Counted from the stretch's first letter, positions 7,262 through 16,926 are shown. The stretch: 64,000 nucleotides of DNA from CAWDVK01 sp963805715 (GCA_963805715.1 CAWDVK010000009.1:372001-436000), one strand, 5' to 3'. The notes: generated by a model not told the origin, from the sequence alone. Translations and numbers: made by a program.

Positions 7262-8673
7262 CAGCCAACCGCTCCTTCCATCTGAAGCTCGATCAGCCGG
7301 TTCAGCTCGAGCGCGTACTCCATCGGCAGCTCGCGGGCGATCGGCTCGACGAACCCGCGGACGATGGTGGCCATCGCCTCGTCCTCGGTCATGCCCCGGC
7401 TCATCAGGTAGAACAGCTGGTCCTCGGAGATCTTGGAGACCGTCGCCTCGTGCCCCATCTCCACGTCGTCCTCACGGACGTCCACGTAGGGGTAGGTGTC
7501 GCTGCGGCTGATGGCGTCCACCAGCAGCGCGTCGCACTTCACCGTCGACTTGGAGTGCGCGGCGCCCTCCTGCACCTGGACCAGGCCGCGGTAGGAGGTC
7601 CGGCCGCCGGCCCGGGCCACCGACTTGGAGATGATCTGCGAGGAGGTGTTCGGCGCCAGGTGCACCATCTTGGCTCCGGCGTCCTGGTGCTGGCCGGTGC
7701 CGGCGAACGCGACGGAGAGGGTCTCGCCCCTGGCGTGCTCGCCCATCAGGTAGACCGCCGGGTACTTCATCGTCACCTTGGAGCCGATGTTCCCGTCGAC
7801 CCACTCCATGCTGGCCCCGGCCTGCGCGACCGCGCGCTTGGTGACCAGGTTGTACACGTTGTTCGACCAGTTCTGGATGGTCGTGTAGCGGCAGTGCGCG
7901 CCGGCCTTGACGATGATCTCGACGACCGCGGAGTGCAGCGAGTCCGATGAGTAGATCGGCGCGGTGCAGCCCTCGACGTAGTGCACGCTGGCGCCCTCGT
8001 CGACGATGATCAGGGTCCGCTCGAACTGGCCCATGTTCTCGGTGTTGATCCGGAAGTAGGCCTGCAGCGGGATCTCGACGTTGACGCCCTTCGGCACGTA
8101 GATGAAGCTGCCGCCGGACCAGACCGCCGTGTTCAGCGCCGCGAACTTGTTGTCGCCCACCGGGATCACCGTGGCGAAGTACTCCCGGAACAGCTCGGGG
8201 TGCTCCCGCAGCGCCGTGTCGGTGTCCTTGAAGATGACGCCCTTCTCCTCCAGGTCCTCGCGGATCTTGTGGTAGACGACCTCCGACTCATACTGGGCGG
8301 CAACCCCGGCGATCAGCCGCTGCTTCTCCGCCTCCGGGATCCCCAGCCTGTCGTAGGTGCTCTTGATGTCGGCGGGCAGCTCATCCCAGCTGGCCGCCTG
8401 CTTCTCCGTCGACCGGACGAAGTACTTGATGTTCTCGAAGTCGATCCCGGACAGGTCAGAGCCCCACGTCGGCATCGGCTTGCGGCGGAACAGCTGCAGG
8501 CCTCTCAGCCGCAGGTCCAGCATCCACTGCGGCTCGTTCTTCTTGGCCGAGATGTCACGGACGACCTCCTCGCTGAGGCCGCGGCGCGCGGCGGCGCCGG
8601 CCACGTCAGAGTCGGCCCAGCCGAACTTGTAACGCTCCAGCCCGTCAAGCTCGGGGTGCGCGATTGCAGTCAT
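7261..8673 (-). CDS. sufB: Fe-S assembly protein SufB
   Basis: 470-residue main scaffold subunit on which the cluster is built. Diagnostic stretches include GSFIYVPKGVNVEIPLQAYF, VHYVEGCTAPIYSSDSLHSA (conserved Cys) and the C-terminal GHEATVSKISEDQLFYLMSRG. No intein insertion is present, although SufB is a frequent intein host in actinobacteria. Its ATG overlaps the sufR stop by 4 bases. Confidence 0.97.
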   Translation of the reverse strand: MTAIAHPELDGLERYKFGWADSDVAGAAARRGLSEEVVRDISAKKNEPQWMLDLRLRGLQLFRRKPMPTWGSDLSGIDFENIKYFVRSTEKQAASWDELPADIKSTYDRLGIPEAEKQRLIAGVAAQYESEVVYHKIREDLEEKGVIFKDTDTALREHPELFREYFATVIPVGDNKFAALNTAVWSGGSFIYVPKGVNVEIPLQAYFRINTENMGQFERTLIIVDEGASVHYVEGCTAPIYSSDSLHSAVVEIIVKAGAHCRYTTIQNWSNNVYNLVTKRAVAQAGASMEWVDGNIGSKVTMKYPAVYLMGEHARGETLSVAFAGTGQHQDAGAKMVHLAPNTSSQIISKSVARAGGRTSYRGLVQVQEGAAHSKSTVKCDALLVDAISRSDTYPYVDVREDDVEMGHEATVSKISEDQLFYLMSRGMTEDEAMATIVRGFVEPIARELPMEYALELNRLIELQMEGAVG

Positions 8674-9434
8674 GCGGAGGATCCTCCGGACTCGGTTGTG
8701 GTGGTGCGGCTATGAACAAGCGCTGGCCGGCTGACGTGCGTCGTGCACACGCCGTCGCCGTGCGCGATCGTGGCGAGGCGCTGCACCGGGGTGCCGAGCA
8801 GCCGCCCGAACGCCTCCGTCTCCGCCTCGCAGAGCTGCGGGTACTCGGCGGCCACGTGCGCCACCGGGCAGTGATGCTGGCAGAGCTGCTGTCCGCCTGC
8901 CGAGGCCGGCGCGCCGCTGGCTGATGCCGCGTAGCCGTCGGCGGACAGCGCCTCGGCGAGCGCCTGTACCCGGCCGGTGACCGGTGCTGCCTGCACGGCC
9001 TGGCGGTAGCGGCTTTCCAGCTCGGCCACCTGGCGGCGGGCGAACTGGATGACCGCGCCGGGCCCGGCCGTCTCGGCGATGAACCGGAGCGCGCTGGTGG
9101 CCAGGTCGTCGTAGGTGTGCTCGAACGCGCTGCGCCCGGCGTCGGTGATCGCGAACAGCCTGGCCGGCCGACCTCGCCCCCTGGTCCCGTACGAGCGGGC
9201 CACCCGGACCTCGATCATGCCGTCAGCCAGCAGGTTGTCCAGATGACGGCGGACGGCGGCCGCGGTCAGGCCCAGCCTGGCCGACAGCCCAGCCGCGGTG
9301 ACCGGCCCGTTCTCCAGGATCAGCCGGGCAATCCGGGCCCTGGTGCCGCGCTCGGAGCCGCCGGCGGCGGGCTCGGGCATGCGCACATGACCGGTGCCTC
9401 CGGCACCGATGCCACGACCGCCTGCCTGTCCCAT
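8670..9434 (-). CDS. sufR: SufR-family Fe-S-sensing repressor
   Basis: Winged-helix regulator heading the suf operon. The N-terminal HTH reads ARLILENGPVTAAGLSARLG, with the wing segment YGTRGRGRPARLF. The C-terminal half has the cysteines expected to bind a cluster: LCQHHC, then QLCEAE, then GDGVCTTHV. ATG at 9434 is preferred because a perfect inverted repeat (9441-9455) lies directly before it and would otherwise be coding. SufR proteins repress suf when they carry a cluster, so this gene probably controls itself and the genes to sufT. Confidence 0.9.
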   Translation of the reverse strand: MGQAGGRGIGAGGTGHVRMPEPAAGGSERGTRARIARLILENGPVTAAGLSARLGLTAAAVRRHLDNLLADGMIEVRVARSYGTRGRGRPARLFAITDAGRSAFEHTYDDLATSALRFIAETAGPGAVIQFARRQVAELESRYRQAVQAAPVTGRVQALAEALSADGYAASASGAPASAGGQQLCQHHCPVAHVAAEYPQLCEAETEAFGRLLGTPVQRLATIAHGDGVCTTHVSRPALVHSRTTTTESGGSSA

Positions 9435-9440
9435 GCTTTT

Positions 9441-9455
9441 CACAACATCATTGTG
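9441..9455. promoter_or_regulatory. candidate SufR operator
   Basis: Perfect inverted repeat CACAA-N5-TTGTG lying 6 bases upstream of the sufR ATG, where the promoter of the operon must be. It is A/T-richer than its surroundings. Autorepression at such palindromes is known for SufR proteins; binding here is inferred from position and symmetry. Confidence 0.5.
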
Positions 9456-9548
9456 CCGTAATTCGTTCCGCGCGCGCAAACAGGGTCCCCGTGCGGCGAT
9501 GACAGGCCCTCACCGGCCGGCTCGTCCGGCGGCTGGGATGATGCCGGC

Positions 9549-10493
9549 ATGAGTGATTCGGCCGCTGCCGCCCGGCAGCTGTGGGCCCTGTTCGAGCCGG
9601 TGCACGCGGTCACGTATTTCACTGCCGAGGGGCGCGCTGCCTTTGAGCAGGCCGGGCTGCGCGGCTTCTGGCGCGGCTACTTCGCCGGCCGGGCGGCACC
9701 GATCGGCGCCGTGGGCGCGCCGCCCGTGATCGCGGCCTTCTTCAGCTTCGCCCCGGCGATGGTGGCCAGGGCCCTCCCGGCAGTCTGGCAGCTGATCACC
9801 CCGGAGCGCGCCCTGCTGGTCCGGTCAGAAGGCGCCGTGGCCGGGCTGGGCCGACTGCTGGGGCTGGCGGCCGGCGAGCCGGTTACGGCCAGCATCGAGA
9901 CGGCGGCCAGCCTGCTCGCTGCGGCTATCGAGGACATCGACGGGGCAGGCCGGCCGCTCGGCGGCCCGAACGCCGCCCAGCCGATCCCGGCCGCGCCGCT
10001 GGCCAGGCTCTGGCACGCGGCCACGGTGCTGCGCGAGCACCGGGGCGACGGTCACGTCGCGGCGCTGGTCGCGGCGGGCCTGGACGGCTGCGAGGCGCTT
10101 GCCCTGCGCTCTGGCGTCGAGCTGGCCAGGAGCGCCGCAGGCGACGCCGGAGGGCCGGCCCGCGGGCCCGCGGGCCGCGGCTGGTTCCGCGATGAGGTCC
10201 AGCCGGCCCGCGGCTGGACCGACGATGAATGGGAGGCGGCGGCTGGCCGGCTGGCCGACCAGGGCTGGCTGGATCCGCGCGGCGCCGCCACGGCTGCGGG
10301 CCTGGCCGCGCACGTCAGCATCGAGGCGGCCACTGACCTGGCCGCCGGGCGGCCCTGGGCGCGGCTGGGCCGGGACCGGACCGAGGAGCTCGCCCGGCTG
10401 CTCGGGCCGGTGAGCCAGGCCGCCAGCGCGGCGCTTCCGTTGCGTAATCCGATCGGAATTCCCGGCCATCTGCTGCCTGATGCCAGCCCGTGA
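9549..10493 (+). CDS. SCO6745-family protein (winged-helix C-terminus)
   Basis: A 314-residue soluble protein of a family common in actinomycetes and of unknown function. The N-terminal half has the hallmark HAVTYFTAEGRAAFEQAGLRGFWRGYFAGRAAPIGAV (shown as a region near residues 18-55) and LITPERALLVRS; the C-terminus looks like a MarR-type winged helix (WTDDEWEAAAGRLADQGWLD, then TAAGLAAHVSIEAATD). It is divergent from sufR, 114 bases away, and stands alone. It could be a regulator or a small-molecule-binding protein; the sequence does not decide. Confidence 0.75.
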   Translation: MSDSAAAARQLWALFEPVHAVTYFTAEGRAAFEQAGLRGFWRGYFAGRAAPIGAVGAPPVIAAFFSFAPAMVARALPAVWQLITPERALLVRSEGAVAGLGRLLGLAAGEPVTASIETAASLLAAAIEDIDGAGRPLGGPNAAQPIPAAPLARLWHAATVLREHRGDGHVAALVAAGLDGCEALALRSGVELARSAAGDAGGPARGPAGRGWFRDEVQPARGWTDDEWEAAAGRLADQGWLDPRGAATAAGLAAHVSIEAATDLAAGRPWARLGRDRTEELARLLGPVSQAASAALPLRNPIGIPGHLLPDASP

Positions 10494-10510
10494 CCGAGCC
10501 GGGGGCCGGC

Positions 10511-11398
10511 TCAGCTGAGGAAGCCGCGCAGCAGGGCCGCGGTTCCCTCCAGGTGCTCGGCCACGGCCCGCCTGGCCTGGTCCGCATCGCCGGCCAGCAC
10601 CGCCGCCACGATGGCGGCGTGCTGCCGGGCGGTATGCCGGATGTTGTGCCGCAGCACCGGGATCGCGTTCAGCAGGTCATTGAGCCGCATCCGGGCATCG
10701 GCGCAGGCGGCGGCCAGCAGGCTGGATCCGGTCAGCTCCGCGATGGCCAGGTGAAAGCGGGTGTCCAGGCGGCGGTAATCCTCCGGGCAGGCGCCGTTGA
10801 CCTCAGCCAGCCTGGCTAGCAGGGTCTCCCGCAGCCGCCCGGCGTCGCTGCCCAGCTGCCCGTCCTGCCCTGGCCGGTCGCCTTGTCCCGGCCCGTTCGG
10901 CTGCCCCGGCACGCCGTCTTGTCCCGGGCCGCCGCCTTGTCCCGGCGCGGCGCCTTGTCCCGGCGCGGTGCGGCGCCCGGTGCGGCTGCCCGGTCCGGGA
11001 CCGCCGCGCGCGATCAGGCTCGCGAGGACCTCGGCGGCACCGGTCTCCACCGCGAGCCGGAAGGTCAGCGCATCGGTGAGGCTGTCACCGTGCTGCGCGG
11101 CCAGGCGGCGCAGCTCCGCGCGGTCCGGTGCTGGCGGCGTGTAAGTCACGAAGGTCCCGCCGGACCTGCCCCGCCGGGACACCACATAGCCGGCCTGGTG
11201 CAGCTCATGGATGGCCTCCCGCAGCGTGATCCGGCTGATCCCCAGCTGAGCAGCGAGTTCCCGCTCGGCCGGGAACCGCTCCCCCGGCGCGACCAGGCCG
11301 AGCTTGACCACGGTCAGCAGCCGCTCGACCGTCTCCTCGAAGGCGTTGCCCTGCCGCACCGGCCGCAGCACGCCGGTCAGGTCGACGCCCTCACTCAC
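10511..11398 (-). CDS. GntR/FadR-type regulator
   Basis: N-terminal winged helix (PAERELAAQLGISRITLREA) followed by an FCD-type ligand domain (ETGAAEVLASLIARG, then RFHLAIAELTGS and RHNIRHTARQHAAI). Between the first FCD helices, roughly residues 135-180, sits a Gly/Pro/Gln-rich insert made of PGQ-containing hexapeptides, absent from ordinary FadR proteins. It is divergent from the permease gene, and a TGGTCT-N6-AGACCA palindrome lies between them (11559-11576), the shape FadR regulators bind. It probably controls the amine-utilisation genes at 11660-17846. The inducer is not visible. Confidence 0.9.
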   Translation of the reverse strand: MSEGVDLTGVLRPVRQGNAFEETVERLLTVVKLGLVAPGERFPAERELAAQLGISRITLREAIHELHQAGYVVSRRGRSGGTFVTYTPPAPDRAELRRLAAQHGDSLTDALTFRLAVETGAAEVLASLIARGGPGPGSRTGRRTAPGQGAAPGQGGGPGQDGVPGQPNGPGQGDRPGQDGQLGSDAGRLRETLLARLAEVNGACPEDYRRLDTRFHLAIAELTGSSLLAAACADARMRLNDLLNAIPVLRHNIRHTARQHAAIVAAVLAGDADQARRAVAEHLEGTAALLRGFLS

Positions 11399-11558
11399 CT
11401 CAACCGCCTCCGCCCGGACGACGCTGAACGGCCAGCCGCGACCGCGTGCCCGCGTCCGCCGGCACGCGGGTCCCCGCCGCCCGCGTGCCGGTGACCATGA
11501 GGCGCGAGTGACGAATCCGGGCCGGGGTCTTGAACATTTACCCGGACCTGCTCATCAT

Positions 11559-11576
11559 TGGTCTGATATTAGACCA
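11559..11576. promoter_or_regulatory. candidate FadR-type operator
   Basis: TGGTCT-GATATT-AGACCA, a perfect palindrome in its arms, set in a short A/T-rich patch of the intergenic gap between the divergent GntR regulator and permease genes. FadR-type regulators typically bind TGGT...ACCA operators. No other palindrome of this quality was seen in the 261-base gap. Confidence 0.6.
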
Positions 11577-11659
11577 TTAAATCGACAGCCGTCGGCCAGC
11601 CTTCGCTGGCGGCAGATGGCACAGCCCCTTCCCGCGGTCCCGTCCCCAAGGAGCACGTC

Positions 11660-13192
11660 GTGTCGGTCAACGAGCAGTCGGCGCAAGCGCCGCTCAGCAG
11701 CGACGAGGAAACCCTGCACCTGCTCGGCTACGCCCAGGAACTGCGCAGGCGGATGTCGGGCTTCTCGAACTTCGCCGTGTCGTTCACGATCATCTCGATC
11801 CTGTCCGGCTGCCTGACCCTGTACGGGTACGGCATGGGCACGGGCGGCCCCGCCATCATTGTCTGGGGCTGGCCCATCGTCGGCGTCATGACGCTGCTCG
11901 TCGGCCTGTCGATGGCCGAGGTCTGCTCCAGCTTCCCGACCGCGGGGGGCCTGTACTACTGGTCGGCCAAGCTGGCCCGGCGCAATGGGCCGGCCTGGTC
12001 CTGGTTCACCGGCTGGTTCAATTTCCTCGGCCAGGTCGCGGTGACGGCGGGCATCGACTTCGGCGCTGCCTTCTTCATCAACGCGCTGCTGAACCTGCAG
12101 TTCGGGCTCAGTACCAAGCACTGGGTCACGATCCTGATCTTCGCCATCGTGCTGCTGCTGCACGGGCTGCTGAACCAGTTCGGCATCCGGCTCGTCGCCA
12201 TGCTGAACGACGTGAGCGTGTGGTGGCACATCCTGGGCGTGCTGGTCATCGTCGCCGTGCTGACGTTCGTGCCGTCGCATCACCAGTCAGCGCAGTTCGT
12301 GTTCACCTCCACCTACAACATCACCGGCTGGCACAGCATCTTCTACGTGCTGCTGCTCGGCCTGCTGCTGGCCCAGTACACCTTCACCGGATATGACGCC
12401 TCGGCGCACATGACCGAGGAGACCCACCAGGCCGCCCGGAGCGGCCCGCGTGGCATCGTGATGTCCATCCTGGTGTCGCTGTTCGCGGGCTGGATCCTGC
12501 TGATCGGCATCACCTTCGCCATCCAGAACTACTCGGCCGAGCTCGGCTCGGCTACCGGCGTCCCCCCGGCCCAGATCTTCATCGACGCCATCGGCGCCAC
12601 CGGCGGGAAGCTGCTGCTGCTGGTCGCGATCGGCGCCCAGCTGTTCTGCGGGATGTCGTCGGTGACCGCGAACTCGCGGATGATCTATGCCTTCTCCCGT
12701 GACGGCGCGCTGCCCGCCTCCTCGGTCTGGCACCGGGTGAACAAGCGGACGAGGACCCCGACCAACGCCATCTGGCTCGCCGCCGCCAGCGCCCTCATAC
12801 TCGGCCTGCCCTACCTGTGGAATGCGACCGCCTACGCGGCCGTCACCTCGATCGCGGTGATCGGCCTCTACATCGCCTACGTGCTGCCGACCTTCCTGCG
12901 GCTGCGGCAGGGCGCCAGCTTCCAGCGCGGCCCCTGGCACCTGGGCCGCTGGAGCTACCCGGTCGGCATCATCGCGGTCGTGTGGGTGGTGTTCATCACG
13001 ATCCTGTTCATGCTGCCGACCGCGAGCCCGATCCACTGGGGCAACTTCAACTACACGGTGATCGCCGTGGCGGTCGTGCTGGGCTTCGCCGGCATCTACT
13101 GGCTCGTCTCGGCGCGCCACTGGTTCACCGGGCCGCGGGTGCAGGGCACGCCCGAGGAGCTAGCCGCGATCGAGCGGGACCTGTCCGCCTGA
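11660..13192 (+). CDS. APC-family amino acid/amine permease
   Basis: 510-residue integral membrane protein with about 12 hydrophobic segments. The start region (EETLHLLGYAQELRRRMSGFSNFAVSF) is typical of the GABA/choline-type branch of APC permeases, as is TGYDASAHMTEET in mid-protein. GTG at 11660 follows AAGGAGCACGTC. It is the first gene of the plus-strand cluster and likely imports the amine or gamma-glutamyl compound processed by the enzymes downstream. The exact substrate cannot be read from sequence. Confidence 0.88.
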   Translation: MSVNEQSAQAPLSSDEETLHLLGYAQELRRRMSGFSNFAVSFTIISILSGCLTLYGYGMGTGGPAIIVWGWPIVGVMTLLVGLSMAEVCSSFPTAGGLYYWSAKLARRNGPAWSWFTGWFNFLGQVAVTAGIDFGAAFFINALLNLQFGLSTKHWVTILIFAIVLLLHGLLNQFGIRLVAMLNDVSVWWHILGVLVIVAVLTFVPSHHQSAQFVFTSTYNITGWHSIFYVLLLGLLLAQYTFTGYDASAHMTEETHQAARSGPRGIVMSILVSLFAGWILLIGITFAIQNYSAELGSATGVPPAQIFIDAIGATGGKLLLLVAIGAQLFCGMSSVTANSRMIYAFSRDGALPASSVWHRVNKRTRTPTNAIWLAAASALILGLPYLWNATAYAAVTSIAVIGLYIAYVLPTFLRLRQGASFQRGPWHLGRWSYPVGIIAVVWVVFITILFMLPTASPIHWGNFNYTVIAVAVVLGFAGIYWLVSARHWFTGPRVQGTPEELAAIERDLSA

Positions 13193-13295
13193 CACGGAAA
13201 TCCGCCTGGCACTGAACTCCGCCAGGCACCGCGCTCGCGCCGGCAGGCGCGGACGCCTAACGTCAGCTGATAGCGACAACGACGACAGGAGGCCG

Positions 13296-14687
13296 ATGCC
13301 GGTCTACCGGGGCCATGGCCCGCATAACAAGAAGCGCGGCCTGATGACGCTCGAGCAACTGCGGGTCGAGATCGGCGAGGGCGAGATCGACACGGTCGTG
13401 CTCGCCTTCACCGATATGCAGGGCAGGCTGCAGGGGAAGCGGCTGGCCGCCGACTTCTTCCTGGACGAGGTGGCCGAGAACTTCTCCGAGGGCTGCAACT
13501 ACCTGCTCGCGGTCGACGTCGAGATGAACACCGTCGACGGCTACGCGATGTCGTCCTGGGACCGCGGCTACGGCGACTTCGTGCTGCGCCCCGATTTCGG
13601 CACCCTGCGGCGGCTGCCGTGGCAGGAGGCGACCGCGCTGATCATCGCCGACCTGACCTGGCTGGACAAGAGCCCGGTGGTGGCCTCGCCGCGGCAGATC
13701 CTGCAGGCCCAGGTCGCGCGGCTGGCGGAGCGCGACATGGTCGCGATGGCCGGGACCGAGCTGGAGTTCATCGTCTACACCGACACCTATGAGGAGGCGG
13801 CGGCCAGGGCCTACCGCGACCTGACGCCGGTGAACCAGTACAACGTCGACTACTCGATCCTGGGCACCTCCAGGGTCGAGCCGCTGCTGCGGAAGATCCG
13901 CAACGGGATGACCGTGGCCGGCATGTACGTGGAGTCGGCCAAGGGCGAGTGCAACCTCGGCCAGCACGAGATCGTCTTCCGGTACGCGGACGCGGTGACG
14001 ACCTGCGACAACCACTCCATCTACAAGACCGGGGCCAAGGAGATCGCGGCCCAGGACGGCATGAGCATCACGTTCATGGCCAAGCCGAACGTGCGGGAGG
14101 GCAACTCCTGCCACATTCACCTGTCGCTGCGCGGGCGGGACGGGACCCCCGTGCTGGCCGGGGACGGCCCGCACGGGCTGTCCAGGCTCGGCGGGCACTT
14201 CCTGGCCGGCCAGCTGGCCGCGATGCGCGAGCTGACCCTCTGCTACGCCCCCAACATCAACTCCTATAAGCGCTACGTGCCCGGCAGCTTCGCGCCCACC
14301 TCGATCCGCTGGGGCGTGGACAACCGGACCTGCGCGCTGCGGCTGGTCGGCCACGACCTCTCGCTGCGGGTGGAGAACCGGACCCCGGGCGGTGATGTCA
14401 ACCCGTACCTGGCGGTCGCGGCCATGATCGCCGCCGGGCTGCACGGCATCGACAGCGAGCTGCCGCTGGAGGACGCCTGCGAGGGCAATGCCTACGCCGA
14501 CACCACCCGCCAGGTGCCGCAGACGCTGCGCGGCGCGCTCGATCTGTGGGAGTCCAGCGAGCTGGCCAAGACCGCATTCGGCAGCGAGGTCGTCGAGCAC
14601 TACGCGAATTACGCGCGGGTCGAGCTGAAGGCTTTTGACGCCGCGGTCACCGACTGGGAGCTGCAGCGCTGCTTCGAGCGGCTCTAG
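13296..14687 (+). CDS. glutamine-synthetase-like gamma-glutamyl ligase (GlnA4 type)
   Basis: 463-residue member of the type I glutamine synthetase fold that probably glutamylates an amine rather than ammonia. Conserved active-site stretches are present: GTELEFIVY, GECNLGQHEI, GNSCHIHLSL, NSYKRYVPGSFAP and RVENRTPGGDVNPYLA. AGGAGG lies 4 bases before the ATG. With the following aldehyde dehydrogenase, SDR and C26 hydrolase genes, the order resembles the glnA4 neighbourhood of mycobacteria (Rv2860c-Rv2857c). In Streptomyces, GlnA4 acts on monoethanolamine and GlnA3 on polyamines; ethanolamine is the better guess here but unproven. Confidence 0.88.
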   Translation: MPVYRGHGPHNKKRGLMTLEQLRVEIGEGEIDTVVLAFTDMQGRLQGKRLAADFFLDEVAENFSEGCNYLLAVDVEMNTVDGYAMSSWDRGYGDFVLRPDFGTLRRLPWQEATALIIADLTWLDKSPVVASPRQILQAQVARLAERDMVAMAGTELEFIVYTDTYEEAAARAYRDLTPVNQYNVDYSILGTSRVEPLLRKIRNGMTVAGMYVESAKGECNLGQHEIVFRYADAVTTCDNHSIYKTGAKEIAAQDGMSITFMAKPNVREGNSCHIHLSLRGRDGTPVLAGDGPHGLSRLGGHFLAGQLAAMRELTLCYAPNINSYKRYVPGSFAPTSIRWGVDNRTCALRLVGHDLSLRVENRTPGGDVNPYLAVAAMIAAGLHGIDSELPLEDACEGNAYADTTRQVPQTLRGALDLWESSELAKTAFGSEVVEHYANYARVELKAFDAAVTDWELQRCFERL

Positions 14688-14731
14688 CCGCGACCGCTGC
14701 TGACAGCTCAGGCACCGACCAGGGGAAGCGC

Positions 14732-16097
14732 ATGTCCCGCTATACCGTGCTCAACCCGGCCACCGAGCAGCCCGTCACCACCGTGACCCAGGCCTCGGCG
14801 GAGGAAGCCGACGCCGCCATCGGCCGCGCCGCGGCGGCTCAGGCCAGCTGGCGGGCCGTCGCGCCCGGCGACCGGGCCAGGCTGCTGCGCGCCTTCGCCG
14901 CCGAGGTGGACGCGCACGTCGATGAGCTGGCCGCGCTGGAGACGGCAGGCTCGGGACATCCGGCCGGCCAGGCCCGGTGGGAGGCAGGGCACGTCCGCGA
15001 CGTGCTGCTCTACTACTCGGCGGCGCCAGAGCGCGCCTGCGGCCGGCAGATCCCGGTGCCGGGCGGGCTGAACGTGACCTTCGCCGAGCCGCTCGGCGTG
15101 GTCGGCCTGATCGTGCCCTGGAACTTCCCGATGCCCATCCTGGCCTGGGGCATGGCGCCCGCGCTGGCGGCCGGCAACACGGTCGTCGCCAAGCCCGCCG
15201 AGATGACGCCGCTCACCGCGATGCGGATCGGCGAGCTGGCCTGCTCGGCCGGGCTGCCCGAGGGCGTCTTCCAGGTGCTGCCCGGCAAGGGCAGCGTCGT
15301 GGGCAGCCGCCTGGTCGACCATCCGGCCGTGCGGAAGATCGTCTTCACCGGCTCCACCGAGGTGGGCCAGCAGATCATGGCGGGCTGCGCGCGGCAGATC
15401 AAGCGGCTGACCCTGGAGCTCGGCGGCAAGAGCGCCAACATCGTGTTCGCGGACGCGGACATCGAGCGAGCCGCGGCCACCGCGCCGTACGCGGTCTTCG
15501 ACAACGCCGGGCAGGACTGCTGCGCGCGGTCCAGGATCCTGGTGCAGGAATCGGTGTTCGATCGCTTCATGGAACTGCTGGAGCCCGCGGTCAAGGGGGT
15601 CCGGGTCGGGGATCCCGCCGCCGAGCAGACCGAGATGGGCCCGCTCATCTCGGCCGCGCACCGCAGTCACGTCGCCTCCTACGTCCCCGGCGACGCACCG
15701 GTCGCGTTCCGCGGCAGCGCGCCCGAGGGTCCCGGCTTCTGGTTCCCCCCCACCGTGCTCGCGCCGGTGACCGGTGACTCGCCGGCCTATACCGACGAGA
15801 TCTTCGGCCCGGTCGTGACCGTCACTCCCTTCGCCGACGAGGCCGACGCCGTGGCGATGGCCAACGACACGCCCTACGGCCTGTCCGGCTCGATCTGGAC
15901 CGGCAGCGTCGGCCGGGCCATCCGGGTAGCGCGGGGGGTCGAGGCCGGCAACCTGTCGGTCAACTCGCATGCGTCGGTGCGCTACTGGACCCCGTTCGGG
16001 GGGTTCAAGCAGTCCGGTCTTGGCCGGGAAGCTCGGCCCGGACGCGCTGGACGCGTTCACCGAGGTCAAGAACGTTTTTATCGCCACCGACGAGTAA
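14732..16097 (+). CDS. aldehyde dehydrogenase (frameshifted at its 3' end)
   Basis: NAD(P)-dependent aldehyde dehydrogenase, about 455 residues. Visible are the substrate-channel PWNFPMPILAW, the general-base Glu in LELGGKSAN and the nucleophile in NAGQDCCAR. The frame is conserved to KQSGLGRE and then turns to unrelated sequence running to a stop at 16186, inside the next gene. Dropping one A at 16029-16030 restores LGPDALDAFTEVKNVFIATDE and a TAA at 16097, clear of the SDR start. The gene is therefore probably intact, with a consensus insertion. It should oxidise the aldehyde formed from the glutamylated amine. Confidence 0.88.
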
Positions 16098-16161
16098 CAC
16101 GAGTGAGCAGCCAGCTCCGGCGCGGCGCCGCGCCGGCCACCAGCCAGGGAGTGATCACCAC

Positions 16162-16926
16162 ATGGAACGCCTGCAGGATCGGGTAGCGGTCGTCACCGGC
16201 GCCGGCAGCGGCATCGGGCTGGCGAGCGCGCGGCGGCTGGCGGCCGAGGGCGCGACCGTCGTGGCGGTGGATATCGACGTAGCCGCCGGCAAGGCGGCGG
16301 CCACGGAGACGGGCGGCCTGTTCCTGCCCGCGGACGTGGCCAGCGAGGAGCAGGTCAGGCAGCTGTTCGACCACGTGGCGGCCCGCTACGGGCGGATCGA
16401 CATCGCGTTCAACAACGCGGGCATCTCGCCCCCCGAGGACGACTCCATCCTGTCCACCGGGCTCGACGCCTGGCGGCGCGTCCAGGAGGTCAACCTCACC
16501 TCGGTCTACCTGTGCTGCAAGTACGTGATCCCGCATATGCAGCGGCGCGGCAAGGGATCGATCATCAACACGGCGTCGTTCGTCGCCGTCCTCGGCGCCG
16601 CGACCTCGCAGATCTCCTACACCGCGTCCAAGGGCGGCGTGCTGGCCATGAGCCGGGAGCTCGGCGTGCAGTTCGCCCGGGAGGGCATCCGGGTCAACGC
16701 CCTCTGTCCCGGGCCGGTGAACACCCCGCTGCTGCGGGAGCTGTTCGCCGCCGATCCCGAGCGCGCGGCCCGGCGGCTCGTGCACGTGCCGATGGGCAGG
16801 TTCGCCGAGCCCGAGGAGATCGCCGCCGCGGTCGCGTTCCTGGCCAGCGATGACTCCTCCTTCATCACGGCTGCGTCCTTCCTGGTCGATGGCGGCATCG
16901 CGGGCGCCTACGTGACCCCGCTGTAA
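16162..16926 (+). CDS. short-chain dehydrogenase/reductase
   Basis: Classical 254-residue SDR: cofactor motif TGAGSGIGLAS, NNAG at about residue 88, catalytic Tyr/Lys in YTASKGG, and the PGPVNTPLL segment after the active site. Acidic residues after the second strand (VDID) suggest NAD use. It is fourth in the amine-utilisation cluster, in the place of Rv2857c-like SDRs next to glnA4. The substrate is unknown. Confidence 0.92.
   Translation: MERLQDRVAVVTGAGSGIGLASARRLAAEGATVVAVDIDVAAGKAAATETGGLFLPADVASEEQVRQLFDHVAARYGRIDIAFNNAGISPPEDDSILSTGLDAWRRVQEVNLTSVYLCCKYVIPHMQRRGKGSIINTASFVAVLGAATSQISYTASKGGVLAMSRELGVQFAREGIRVNALCPGPVNTPLLRELFAADPERAARRLVHVPMGRFAEPEEIAAAVAFLASDDSSFITAASFLVDGGIAGAYVTPL

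Noticed and set aside
7261..8673. Possible intein in SufB
   Set aside because: SufB is of normal length with no insertion at the known intein sites.
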